Origin: an uncultured Pseudomonadota bacterium
GTDB lineage: Bacteria > Pseudomonadota > Gammaproteobacteria > Methylococcales > Methylomonadaceae
NCBI GenBank assembly: GCA_903953455.1
Contig: CAJBJW010000221.1
Span: 1 to 22,000 of the forward strand
DNA length: 22,000 bases
Direction of reading: 5' to 3'
In this document: piece after piece, positions 8,078 through 15,949 of the stretch
Position numbering within the stretch: position 1 is the first letter of the stretch
Layout of the letters: every line of letters begins with the position of its first letter
Made by a program: the position numbers and the translations under genes
The notes under the pieces: model-generated
Database searches by the model: none
Told to the model about the DNA's origin: nothing
What the model saw: the letters and a program-made list of their open reading frames with translations, nothing else

Positions 8078-9049
8078 ATGATGATTTTAGCTGGCGATAT
8101 TGGCGGTACAAAAACACTCTTAGCCATTTTTGATGGTGAACATTGTGTGCTTAAAAAACGCTTTGAAAGTGCGAATTACGCGACATTTCATTCCTTATTA
8201 GCGGACTTTTTAAACTTTATTCCAGACATAAAAATTGATGCCGTCTGTATTGGTGTGGCAGGACCTATTATTAACGGTGATTGTGAAACCACCAACTTAC
8301 CATGGAAGTTAACTTGCTCAGACATTAGCCAACAGGTAAATACGTCCAATATTAAATTACTCAACGATCTAGAAGCAGCAGCATGGGGTGTTTTATCATT
8401 ACCTGAAAGTGATTTTATTTCACTTAATCCAAAGGCTTCGCCAAAAATTGGAAATTGCGCCGTCATTGCCGCAGGAACAGGTTTAGGTGAAGCGATTATT
8501 TTCCATGATGGCACGCAATCACACGTCATTGCCAGTGAAGGCGGGCACTGTGATTTTGCACCTACGGATAAACAGCAAATAGAGTTACTTGAATTTATGC
8601 AAACGCGATTTCCTGATCATGTCAGCTATGAGCGGTTAGTGTCTGGAGTAGGAATTGAAGCCATTTATGCATTTTTAAAACAATCAGGCGATTTTGAAAC
8701 TGCAATTCACTTAGACGCAGAAACGGACTTAGCAGCTGCCATCGGCGCTGCTGCTGTTGCTAATAGCGATAAATTATGCGTTGAAACCTTGCGTTTATTT
8801 GCAAAAATATACGGTGCTGAAGCAGGAAATCTTGCATTGAAATGCCTGCCTTATGGCGGGGTTTATTTAACTGGTGGTATCGCGGCTAAATGTTTATCTA
8901 TTTTACAGCAAGGTGACTTTTTAGAAGGTTTTTTAGCAAAAGGACGTTATCGTAGCGCACTCGAAAATATTGCAATCACTGTTTGTGTTCAACCTGAAGT
9001 TGTCTTGTTTGGTTCAGCTTATTTTATCAATAAAAAATGCTTAGCCTAA
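8078..9049 (+). CDS. glk: Glucokinase
   Basis: A 323-residue ROK-like/Glk-type hexokinase, close to the 321 residues of E. coli Glk, that phosphorylates glucose to glucose 6-phosphate with ATP. Visible motifs are the phosphate-binding DIGGTKT near residue 7, GVAGPIINGDCETTNLPW, the sugar-binding LNDLEAAAWG, the second phosphate loop AAGTGLGEA, the EGGHCDFAP segment, RLVSGVGIEAIY and the adenosine-binding GGVYLTGGIAAK. The protein is cytoplasmic. It follows the PhK-like gene after 45 bases with no terminator, so the two are probably co-transcribed. Two consecutive ATG codons (8078, 8081) are possible starts; the GTGAG upstream does not decide between them. It converges on the FAH-family gene, with only 19 bases between stops. 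Confidence 0.95.
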   Translation: MMILAGDIGGTKTLLAIFDGEHCVLKKRFESANYATFHSLLADFLNFIPDIKIDAVCIGVAGPIINGDCETTNLPWKLTCSDISQQVNTSNIKLLNDLEAAAWGVLSLPESDFISLNPKASPKIGNCAVIAAGTGLGEAIIFHDGTQSHVIASEGGHCDFAPTDKQQIELLEFMQTRFPDHVSYERLVSGVGIEAIYAFLKQSGDFETAIHLDAETDLAAAIGAAAVANSDKLCVETLRLFAKIYGAEAGNLALKCLPYGGVYLTGGIAAKCLSILQQGDFLEGFLAKGRYRSALENIAITVCVQPEVVLFGSAYFINKKCLA

Positions 9050-9068
9050 ATACATCAAAAACAAAAAG

Positions 9069-9920
9069 TTACTCATTCACAACGAAATTTCTCAGTGTTC
9101 CTAAACCATCAATTTCAATTTTGACCACTTGACCTGCTTTCAAATAGCCCCGTGGTTTCATTTTAACGCCAACGCCGCTAGGTGTTCCCGTTGTGATTAC
9201 ATCACCCACTTCAAGTGTCATGGCTTGCGATAAATAGGCAATCATTTCATAACAATTAAAAATCATGTGCTGTGTATTCGAATTCTGACGCAATTCGTCA
9301 TCTACCCATGTTTTCAAATTCAAATTGTGCGGATTTGCAATTTCATCACGCGTCACAAGCCATGGCCCCAAAGGACCATGTGTATCAAAAGATTTTCCAA
9401 GTGTCCATGTCGGTGAGCGAAATTGCCAGTCACGCATCGTAACATCGTTTGCGATCATGAACCCAGCAATGACGTTTGGCGCCTCTTCCAATGAAACATG
9501 TTTACATTTTTTTCCGATAACAAACGCAAGTTCACACTCGTAATCCATTTTTTCAGAAATCTTTGGCAAAATAATATTAGCATCTGGACCAACAACGCAG
9601 CAGCTTTGTTTGGTGAAAAAAACGGGATATTCAGGTTTTTCTAAATTCGTTTCATCAATATGATCAGCATAATTTAAACCAATACCCAAATATTTACGCG
9701 GACGGGGAATTGGTGCTAGTAGCTTTACATCGGATAAATTTAAACGATGAAGTCCAGTATCAATAAGCCGCTGCATTTTAGCAAAGGCGCCCTCACCTTG
9801 CTCTAAAAAGGCAATCATATCTGTTGGCAAAGTGCTGTCATCAAGACCATCGACAACTTGCGTGTCAACCACCGCACCAATGCGTGTAATCGTTTGATAA
9901 GTAAATGTAATCAGTTTCAT
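9069..9920 (-). CDS. Fumarylacetoacetate hydrolase (FAH) family protein
   Basis: A 283-residue enzyme of the FAH superfamily, which hydrolyses or isomerises beta-diketo and oxo-acid compounds. Family landmarks: KYLGIGLNYADHIDE (77-90), the metal-binding pair E128 and E130 in DYECELAFVIG, the third ligand D159 in MIANDVTMRDWQ, the FDTHGPLGPW loop and the closing TGTPSGVGVKM (244-254). Relatives include acylpyruvases, 2-hydroxyhepta-2,4-diene-1,7-dioate isomerase-type enzymes and proteins annotated as ureidoglycolate lyase; the exact substrate cannot be assigned. The gene starts 7 bases after the argH stop, and its AGG ribosome site overlaps that stop codon (TAGG), so the two are one operon and probably translationally coupled. 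A housekeeping role such as removing a reactive oxo-acid is possible. Confidence 0.92.
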   Translation of the reverse strand: MKLITFTYQTITRIGAVVDTQVVDGLDDSTLPTDMIAFLEQGEGAFAKMQRLIDTGLHRLNLSDVKLLAPIPRPRKYLGIGLNYADHIDETNLEKPEYPVFFTKQSCCVVGPDANIILPKISEKMDYECELAFVIGKKCKHVSLEEAPNVIAGFMIANDVTMRDWQFRSPTWTLGKSFDTHGPLGPWLVTRDEIANPHNLNLKTWVDDELRQNSNTQHMIFNCYEMIAYLSQAMTLEVGDVITTGTPSGVGVKMKPRGYLKAGQVVKIEIDGLGTLRNFVVNE

Positions 9921-9927
9921 AAGATGC

Positions 9928-11313
9928 CTAATTTAGCTGTTGACGGGCATTTTCAATGGCGGCTTTAACCGTATTAGGTGCCGTGCCCCCAATATGTGAG
10001 CGCGACGCAACTGATCCTTCAAGAGAAAGCACATCAAACACTTCTTCACCAATGAGAGCAGAAAAACTTTGGAGTTCAGAAAGTGATAATTCCGATAAAT
10101 CACGTTTTGTTTCCACGCCTAAACGGACAGCCAAACCCACAATTTCATGCGCATCGCGAAATGCTAATCCTTTTCTCACCAAATAATCTGCTAAATCTGT
10201 CGCCGTCGCAAAGCCTTGTTTTGCTGCACGGTACATGTTTTCTTTTTTAGCAACTAAATGCGGCACCATGTCTGCATACGCACGTAAACAATTAAGTAGC
10301 GTATCAACGGTATCAAAAATCGGCTCTTTATCTTCTTGATTGTCTTTATTATAGGCTAGTGGCTGACTTTTCATGAGCATCAAAAGTGCCATTAAATGTC
10401 CCGTCACACGCCCAGATTTGCCGCGCACCAATTCAGGTACATCCGGATTTTTCTTTTGCGGCATAATAGATGATCCTGTACAAAACGCATCAGGGATATC
10501 TATAAAATCGAATTGTGCACTTGCCCACAGAATAAGCTCTTCAGAAAAACGCGATAAGTGCATCATTAAAATACTCGCACTGGCAGTAAATTCAATCGCA
10601 AAATCACGATCACTCACTGAATCGAGTGAATTATTCGAAGGACGCGAAAAACCCAGTAACTGCGCACTCAAATGACGATCAATGGGATAACTTGTTCCCG
10701 CTAATGCCGCAGCACCTAAAGGTGATACATTTAAACGTTTTGAGCAATCGCTTAATCGCTCCGCGTCACGACAAAGCATCTCAAACCACGCCATCAAATG
10801 ATGACCAAACGTAATGGGTTGCGCCACTTGCAAATGCGTAAATCCGGGCATAATCGTTTCGGCATGTGTTTCTGCCAAGGTAAGAATAGCGAATTGTAAC
10901 CGTTTTAATTCCGCTAAAATTGACGTAATTTCATCGCGCAAATACAGACGAATATCGGTTGCCACTTGATCATTTCGTGAACGACCTGTGTGCAATTTCT
11001 TACCCGCAATGCCAATTAAATCCGTTAATTTTGCCTCGATATTCATATGAACATCTTCTTGCTTAATTGACCACTCAAATTCACCGCGTTCAATTTCATC
11101 ACGAATTTTGGCTAAACCATTCACAATTAAATCAAGTTCAGCCTGCGTTAGAACACCAACACGGCAAAGCATCGTCGCGTGTGCAATGGAGCCTTGAATA
11201 TCTTGCTGCGCCATCCGTTTATCAAAATCCACCGATGCTGTAAATATTTCTACGAAAGCATCCGTAGCTTGCGCAAAACGGGCGCTAGAAAGTTTTTGAG
11301 TGTTAACATTCAT
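9928..11313 (-). CDS. argH: Argininosuccinate lyase
   Basis: A 461-residue cytoplasmic homotetramer-type enzyme that splits argininosuccinate into arginine and fumarate, the last step of arginine synthesis. It has KLHTGRSRNDQVATD (106-120), the catalytic histidine H160 in GFTHLQ, SPLGAAALAGTSYPIDR (197-213), NSLDSVSDRDF and the superfamily signature GSSIMPQKKNPD (280-291) with the catalytic serine at S281. Length is normal. The N-terminus is odd: the usual K-x-W-G-G-R-F entry reads KLSSARF, losing the tryptophan and a glycine, while the following ATDAFVEIFTASVDFDKRM aligns well. The ATG at 11313 has no clear Shine-Dalgarno sequence (CCTCTTAATTTTTT precedes it). It lies downstream of a strong hairpin and upstream of the FAH-family gene. 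Confidence 0.96.
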   Translation of the reverse strand: MNVNTQKLSSARFAQATDAFVEIFTASVDFDKRMAQQDIQGSIAHATMLCRVGVLTQAELDLIVNGLAKIRDEIERGEFEWSIKQEDVHMNIEAKLTDLIGIAGKKLHTGRSRNDQVATDIRLYLRDEITSILAELKRLQFAILTLAETHAETIMPGFTHLQVAQPITFGHHLMAWFEMLCRDAERLSDCSKRLNVSPLGAAALAGTSYPIDRHLSAQLLGFSRPSNNSLDSVSDRDFAIEFTASASILMMHLSRFSEELILWASAQFDFIDIPDAFCTGSSIMPQKKNPDVPELVRGKSGRVTGHLMALLMLMKSQPLAYNKDNQEDKEPIFDTVDTLLNCLRAYADMVPHLVAKKENMYRAAKQGFATATDLADYLVRKGLAFRDAHEIVGLAVRLGVETKRDLSELSLSELQSFSALIGEEVFDVLSLEGSVASRSHIGGTAPNTVKAAIENARQQLN

Positions 11314-11350
11314 AAAAAATTAAGAGGTTGCAAATGAAAGGAAATTAAAC

Positions 11351-11378
11351 ATGCAAGGTTAGCACGGTAACCTTGCAT
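11351..11378 (-). terminator. Perfect 11-bp stem-loop between the Hpt gene and argH
   Basis: ATGCAAGGTTA (11351-11361) and TAACCTTGCAT (11368-11378) pair perfectly around a 6-base loop. On the minus strand the stem is followed by GTTTAATTTCC, a poor U-tract. It could be a weak intrinsic terminator for gap-pyk-Hpt or an RNA processing or stability element. Only 37 bases separate it from the argH start. Confidence 0.6.
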
Positions 11379-11398
11379 AGAGATTATAAATGAAGATG

Positions 11399-12145
11399 TT
11401 ATCGATTGAGTAAGATTTTGGCCGCTGAATCACTCAAATTAGGAATGAATTCTGCGTCTCTTGCTAAAACGGCATTAATCGATAAATAATCAGATACTGG
11501 CGTTGCATTACTGCTCACTAAAATAACTGGAATATTTTTGTTACGGGAATTTGATTCACGCAGCGCGGCGACTAATGCAACTGTATTTAAATCTGGTAAC
11601 TCACGTGCAGCAACAATCAAATCAAAAGGTTCATGCAGCAATCGCTCCAACGCTGTCATACCTCGCTCTTGGGTCACAATACGCAATCCCAAAGCACTCA
11701 GTACGCCTTGGCACATTTTACGTCGTGATGGAGAAGGCTCAATTAATAAAACCGACGCATGGCTAGGCATACTCGATTTTCGCAACTCTTCCAAACTATG
11801 TTCAATATCATAATAGGTTGATTTTTCAGACCCAATTAAATCAGATATTTGTTTTAGTAAGTCGATATAACTCAGCGCATAACTGATACTAAGCGGATCT
11901 GTTGTGAGTGCTTCGCTACTCAAAAAACTTTCAAATTGATGGCAAACGGTTGTCACAATGGATAAACCAAATTGACTGCCAGCACCTTTTAAACTATGAA
12001 CACGACGATACATATCATCAAATGCACCTTCACGGCCATGTTCAAAGGCCAAAACACATTCTTCTAACATATCACATCGCTCAGGAAACTCCGCTACAAA
12101 CTCATCACGTAACTGACCTAGAAGCGTATCAAACTCAGTATTCAT
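11399..12145 (-). CDS. Hpt domain fused to a degenerate receiver domain
   Basis: A 248-residue two-part signalling protein. Residues about 5-110 form a histidine phosphotransfer (Hpt) domain with the phosphorylatable H50 in RRVHSLKGAGSQFG. Residues about 130-245 have a CheY-like receiver fold pattern (SVLLIEPSPSRR, FDLIVAARELPDLN, IPVILVSSN), but the phospho-acceptor aspartate position is A180, the acidic pocket DD is reduced to E136-P137, and the conserved lysine near the end is not evident. It should therefore accept phosphate on histidine but not on its receiver. The partner kinase is not in the window. It follows pyk by 46 bases with AAGGAG upstream of its ATG, so it is probably transcribed with gap and pyk. 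The degenerate half may act as a protein-binding module. Confidence 0.85.
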   Translation of the reverse strand: MNTEFDTLLGQLRDEFVAEFPERCDMLEECVLAFEHGREGAFDDMYRRVHSLKGAGSQFGLSIVTTVCHQFESFLSSEALTTDPLSISYALSYIDLLKQISDLIGSEKSTYYDIEHSLEELRKSSMPSHASVLLIEPSPSRRKMCQGVLSALGLRIVTQERGMTALERLLHEPFDLIVAARELPDLNTVALVAALRESNSRNKNIPVILVSSNATPVSDYLSINAVLARDAEFIPNLSDSAAKILLNR

Positions 12146-12191
12146 TCAACATTTCTCCTTTTTGTGGATTCATCTTTATGATCTTGCACTG

Positions 12192-13637
12192 TTATGGTGT
12201 TAATTCGTCACCCACCGTTACCACTTTTAAATCATTCGTCCCACCTTTTGAGCCAATTAAGTCACCTTTGGTAATGATGATCTGATCCCCTTCTTTGGCA
12301 AAATCATAACGTCTCAATTGTGCGATGATATCACGATTTACTTCAACATGATTTTGCGCTTCATGTGAAAAATAAATAGGCGTCACACCGCGGTAAAGTG
12401 TGGCTTTACCTAAGGTTTTTTCTTGACTGCTAAGGGCGAAAATAGGGATTCCTGAGCTTATACGCGACATAAGTAGCGGTGTTGTTCCTGATTCAGTCAA
12501 CGCGGCAATGCCACGTATTTGTGTATGATTAGCCATATACATTGCCGACATTGCAATAGCTTCTTCTACGCGACCAAATTGTCTATTAACCCGATGGTTT
12601 GATGTAGTGACTATTTTTTGCTTTTCCGCTTCAATGCAAATGCGATGCATGGCTTCAACTGCTTTCACAGGATGCTTGCCTGACGCAGTTTCTGCTGAAA
12701 GCATGATGGCATCCGTGCCGTCATAAACAGCATTAGCCACGTCAAACACTTCCGCGCGAGTTGGAATCGCATTTTCAATCATGGATTCCATCATCTGCGT
12801 TGCCGTAATCACCACGCGATCAAGTTCACGCGTCCGTTTAATCAATTTCTTCTGCATAGCCGGTAATTTTGCATCACCAATTTCCACGCCTAAATCGCCA
12901 CGTGCCACCATCACAACGTCTGAGGCCAAAATAATTTCATCCATGACCTCATCATTTTCAACCGCCTCAGCACGCTCTACTTTGGCAACAATACCCGCGT
13001 AACATCCGACATCGGTAAGTAAACGACGTGCCTCATGCAAATCTTCAGCACAACGCGGAAACGAAATGGCAACAAAATCGCAATCAATAATGGCAATGGT
13101 TTTGATGTCTTCTTTATCCTTATCGGTTAACGCAGCAGCGGATAATCCGCCACCTAACAAATTGATGCCTTTGTTATTTGACAAATCACCCCCCACCACC
13201 ACCACGCAATCAATCCGCCCTTGATGAATCCCCACCACATCTAAAACAATTCGCCCATCATCAAGTAGTAAACGACTCCCAATAACCACTTCCTCAGCAA
13301 GTGGTTCATAAATAAATCCCACTTGTTGAGAATCGCCCTCATTTTCTCCTAAATGTAAATTCAGAGCAAAAGGTTGCCCTTCATTTAAAAATACTTTTTT
13401 ATCTTTAAAACGCGCAATACGAATTTTAGGCCCTTGCAAATCTGCCAAAATCCCCACGCGCCGCCCCGTTTTTTTACTCATTTCACGCACTTGTGTTGCA
13501 CGTTTAATGTGATCTTCTGCTGAGCCGTGCGAAAAATTAAGTCGCACCACGTCAATACCCGCCCGAAATAAATCTTCTAATACACCGTCTTTATCAGTAG
13601 ACGGCCCTAATGTGGCTAAAATTTTAGTACGTCTCAT
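12192..13637 (-). CDS. pyk: Pyruvate kinase
   Basis: A 481-residue pyruvate kinase converting phosphoenolpyruvate and ADP to pyruvate and ATP. It begins MRRTKILATLGPSTD, followed by VVRLNFSHG (active-site arginine and the conserved NFSHG), GDLQGPKIRI-type LADLQGPKIRI, the B domain, the catalytic lysine in IVAKVERAEAV, MVARGDLGVEI, ITATQMMESM and DAIMLSAETASGKHP. A complete C-terminal domain follows, so allosteric control is possible. The ATG at 13637 was chosen over an in-frame GTG at 13646 because AAGG lies 8 bases before the ATG but overlaps the GTG. The gene follows gap by 56 bases without a terminator, which suggests a gap-pyk operon for lower glycolysis. The window does not show whether it is PykA- or PykF-type. 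Confidence 0.96.
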   Translation of the reverse strand: MRRTKILATLGPSTDKDGVLEDLFRAGIDVVRLNFSHGSAEDHIKRATQVREMSKKTGRRVGILADLQGPKIRIARFKDKKVFLNEGQPFALNLHLGENEGDSQQVGFIYEPLAEEVVIGSRLLLDDGRIVLDVVGIHQGRIDCVVVVGGDLSNNKGINLLGGGLSAAALTDKDKEDIKTIAIIDCDFVAISFPRCAEDLHEARRLLTDVGCYAGIVAKVERAEAVENDEVMDEIILASDVVMVARGDLGVEIGDAKLPAMQKKLIKRTRELDRVVITATQMMESMIENAIPTRAEVFDVANAVYDGTDAIMLSAETASGKHPVKAVEAMHRICIEAEKQKIVTTSNHRVNRQFGRVEEAIAMSAMYMANHTQIRGIAALTESGTTPLLMSRISSGIPIFALSSQEKTLGKATLYRGVTPIYFSHEAQNHVEVNRDIIAQLRRYDFAKEGDQIIITKGDLIGSKGGTNDLKVVTVGDELTP

Positions 13638-13693
13638 TGGCGGCACCTTATAGAAAGAGAAAAATGAAGTTGAGTTATAAGGAAAGTACTATC

Positions 13694-14707
13694 TTATTTT
13701 GCGTGCATTAACGCTAAAGAGGTATCAAGCATACGATTTGAGAAACCCCATTCGTTATCATACCAAGACAAGACTTTGACAAAATTACCACCGGTCACTT
13801 TTGTTAACGATGATTCGTAAATAGATGATGCTGGATTATGATTAAAATCTGACGACACAAGAGGCTCATCGTTATAGGCTAAAATACCTTTTAACGCGCC
13901 TTGTGAAGCCGCTTTTAAAATATCGTTAATTTCGTCTTTTGTGGTATTGCGTTTTGCTTGGAAACACAAATCCACAACTGACACATTAATCGTTGGAACA
14001 CGCATAGCAAAGCCGTCTAATTTCCCTTTCATTTCTGGAATAACAAGACCTACCGCTGATGCAGCACCTGTTTTGGTTGGAATCATAGACTGCGTAGCAG
14101 AACGCGCACGACGTAAATCTTTATGATAAACGTCCGTTAACACTTGATCATTAGTGTAAGAATGGATAGTTGTCATTAAACCATGTTCCACGCCAATGGT
14201 ATCAATTAACGGCTTAATTAACGGTGCTAAGCAATTGGTGGTGCATGAGGCATTTGAAATAACCGTATCACTTGCTTTTAAGAGTTCGTGATTGACACCA
14301 TAAACAATGGTCGCATCTACGTCCTCACCACCGGGTGCTGAAATAATGACTTTTTTTGCGCCTGCTGTAATGTGCGCTGATGCTTTTTCTTTGGTTGTAA
14401 ATAAACCAGTACATTCATGAACCACATCCACTTCCAACTCTTTCCATGGTAAATTAGCGGGGTTGCGCTCAGCTAAAACACGAATACGATCACCATTGAT
14501 AACAATATAATCGCCATCAACACTCACATCAAAAGGAAATTTACCGTGAACGGTGTCATATTTTGTTAAATGTGCATTGGTTTTAGCATCACCTAAATCA
14601 TTGATGGCAACAATTTTAAATTCACTTGTGCGATTTGTTTCATATACTGCGCGAACAATATTACGTCCAATGCGACCATAACCATTGATTGCAATTTTTT
14701 GTACCAT
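13694..14707 (-). CDS. gap: Glyceraldehyde-3-phosphate dehydrogenase, type I
   Basis: A 337-residue enzyme of normal length that oxidises glyceraldehyde 3-phosphate to 1,3-bisphosphoglycerate. It shows the Rossmann start INGYGRIGRN, the NAD-preferring AINDLGD (D37), ISAPGGEDVDAT, the catalytic C155 in SNASCTTNCLAPL, H182 in IHSYTNDQ, RRARSATQSMIPTKTGAA and SWYDNEWGFSNRM. A clean GGAG lies 6 bases before the ATG. The 138 bases upstream contain a 16-bp palindrome (14777-14792) that could be an operator. pyk follows on the same strand. Confidence 0.97.
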   Translation of the reverse strand: MVQKIAINGYGRIGRNIVRAVYETNRTSEFKIVAINDLGDAKTNAHLTKYDTVHGKFPFDVSVDGDYIVINGDRIRVLAERNPANLPWKELEVDVVHECTGLFTTKEKASAHITAGAKKVIISAPGGEDVDATIVYGVNHELLKASDTVISNASCTTNCLAPLIKPLIDTIGVEHGLMTTIHSYTNDQVLTDVYHKDLRRARSATQSMIPTKTGAASAVGLVIPEMKGKLDGFAMRVPTINVSVVDLCFQAKRNTTKDEINDILKAASQGALKGILAYNDEPLVSSDFNHNPASSIYESSLTKVTGGNFVKVLSWYDNEWGFSNRMLDTSLALMHAK

Positions 14708-14776
14708 AAAAGTCTCCAGAAAAATAGAATAAAATAAAACGCAGCTAGATAATAAAAATAGCGTTATTAAAAATAA

Positions 14777-14792
14777 TGATATAACTATATCA
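14777..14792. promoter_or_regulatory. 16-bp palindrome upstream of gap, possible operator
   Basis: TGATATAACTATATCA has 7-bp arms (TGATATA/TATATCA) around two bases. It lies 70 bases before the gap start within an AT-rich leader. It does not match the HexR consensus known from gap promoters in other gammaproteobacteria. The binding protein is unknown. Confidence 0.3.
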
Positions 14793-14845
14793 AATGCAGG
14801 CGTAAAAGCGTATCACAAAAAAGCGTCAAGCCCATTTTCACTTTC

Positions 14846-15235
14846 TCACTCCATATCTTCAATTTCAATATTAAGTGCTTTCGTCGATAACAATAATTCA
14901 CCAATTGAGGCTATTAAAGAAAGAATAATAAAGATAATACTCAGCGCAAAAGCAATATTGCCTTGATATTGCATAGAAAAGAAGACAAAACCCATGGCCA
15001 CCGTGCAATGAATAATTCCCAAAACAGCCAATAACTCCATGGCTAAAATATAACGTATGCGTTTTCGAAAACTCACAATCTGTTTTTGTGCAATCGGACT
15101 TTGGGTTTTAGAAAAAACGTCATGCTTTTCACGGATACGTGAGGCAATAGTTAAAAATCGATTTGAATAAGCTAAAAATAAAATAGTAATAGCCGGAAAT
15201 AGAAGCGCTGGGGTAGTAATGGAAATATCCATCAT
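14846..15235 (-). CDS. DUF2721 family small membrane protein
   Basis: A 129-residue protein with a hydrophobic N-terminal segment (about 5-28, TTPALLFPAITILFLAYSNR), a basic cytoplasmic stretch (30-60), and two further membrane segments (about 64-90 and 95-117). It ends with an acidic tail (EIEDME). The pattern 'LLFPAI..L.LAY.NRF..IASRIR' matches DUF2721. The family has no established function. GGAGAG lies 6 bases before the first of two ATG codons (15235, 15232). It follows the GDT1-type exporter by 33 bases, so it is the last gene of a three-gene membrane operon. Confidence 0.85.
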   Translation of the reverse strand: MMDISITTPALLFPAITILFLAYSNRFLTIASRIREKHDVFSKTQSPIAQKQIVSFRKRIRYILAMELLAVLGIIHCTVAMGFVFFSMQYQGNIAFALSIIFIILSLIASIGELLLSTKALNIEIEDME

Positions 15236-15268
15236 AAAAATCTCTCCAAATAAATCCGTATAAATCGT

Positions 15269-15928
15269 TTAAGAATATAAACTACAAAACGCTTTATAGG
15301 CTGCAAACGCCGCAAGCATCAAAAAAAACGCCCCACTAATTCTGTGCAACAAATTAATTGATATTTTCTGCAATATGGCTCGCCCAGCAAGACACCCTAA
15401 AATTGATGTACAGGCTAATGCTGCGGTTGACCCAAGCCAAACAGCAACCGGTGAAAGCGTGCTGCTCAGTGCCACAACAGCTAATTGTGTTTTATCACCA
15501 AATTCAGCCATGACAATCAATAAAAACGTCGTTAAGAAAATATTATGGCTACTTTGTATAATTGGGGTTTCTTCTTCGTTATCATCGTTAACGCGCAACG
15601 AATGAACACCAAAACCAAAAAAGAGCAATGCAACTACGCTTGAAAGTAAATAAGGCGGTAACCAATTTGCAATTTGCAATCCAAATACAACCGCTAGTGT
15701 ATTTAAAACTGCGAACGCTACGATGGCGCCTAATGCAACAGGTATAGGACGATGACGCGCCGCCAATGTCATACATACCAACTGACTTTTATCGCCCATT
15801 TCAGCCGCGACAATCAATACAAAACTCGTCAATGCAGGGACAGATAAATCCTGTAAATGATTGTTTTCAAAAACGGTGAGCAAATTTCCATAAGCGCGTT
15901 CATAAAACGCTAAAAAAACATCATTCAT
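15269..15928 (-). CDS. TMEM165/GDT1 (UPF0016) family cation exporter
   Basis: A 219-residue membrane protein made of two homologous halves, each with the family signature E-x-G-D-K-(S/T): AEMGDKSQL at 42-50 and AEFGDKTQL at 141-149. About six or seven membrane segments surround an acidic loop (VNDDNEEET, 113-121). Bacterial members such as the Mnx/MneA type export Mn2+, and eukaryotic GDT1 moves Ca2+/Mn2+ against protons. The first 28 residues extend beyond the usual start and are moderately polar; a later start is possible, but the ATG at 15928 lies 21 bases after the ZIP transporter stop. No Mn riboswitch precedes the gene. Pairing with a ZIP importer suggests Mn or Zn balance. Confidence 0.92.
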   Translation of the reverse strand: MNDVFLAFYERAYGNLLTVFENNHLQDLSVPALTSFVLIVAAEMGDKSQLVCMTLAARHRPIPVALGAIVAFAVLNTLAVVFGLQIANWLPPYLLSSVVALLFFGFGVHSLRVNDDNEEETPIIQSSHNIFLTTFLLIVMAEFGDKTQLAVVALSSTLSPVAVWLGSTAALACTSILGCLAGRAILQKISINLLHRISGAFFLMLAAFAAYKAFCSLYS

Positions 15929-15949
15929 TTATATCTACTTTTTTAAAAA

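Noticed and set aside
8188..8529. 113-codon minus-strand frame inside glucokinase
   Set aside because: Antisense shadow of glk; the glk frame holds all the conserved motifs.
9050..9068. Bidirectional terminator between glk and the FAH-family gene
   Set aside because: The 19-base convergent gap contains no inverted repeat.
11908..12285. 125-codon plus-strand frame across the Hpt and pyk ends
   Set aside because: Antisense to two well-supported genes, with no domain or ribosome site.
13638..13646. GTG at 13646 as an earlier pyk start
   Set aside because: The AAGG ribosome site overlaps this GTG, while it is 8 bases from the ATG at 13637, and pyruvate kinases normally begin near the (R)RTKI motif.
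14708..14845. HexR-type operator upstream of gap
   Set aside because: The palindrome there does not match the TGTAAT...ATTACA pattern.
15929..15949. Mn-sensing yybP-ykoY riboswitch before the GDT1-type gene
   Set aside because: Only 21 bases separate it from the ZIP gene, far too short for that riboswitch.
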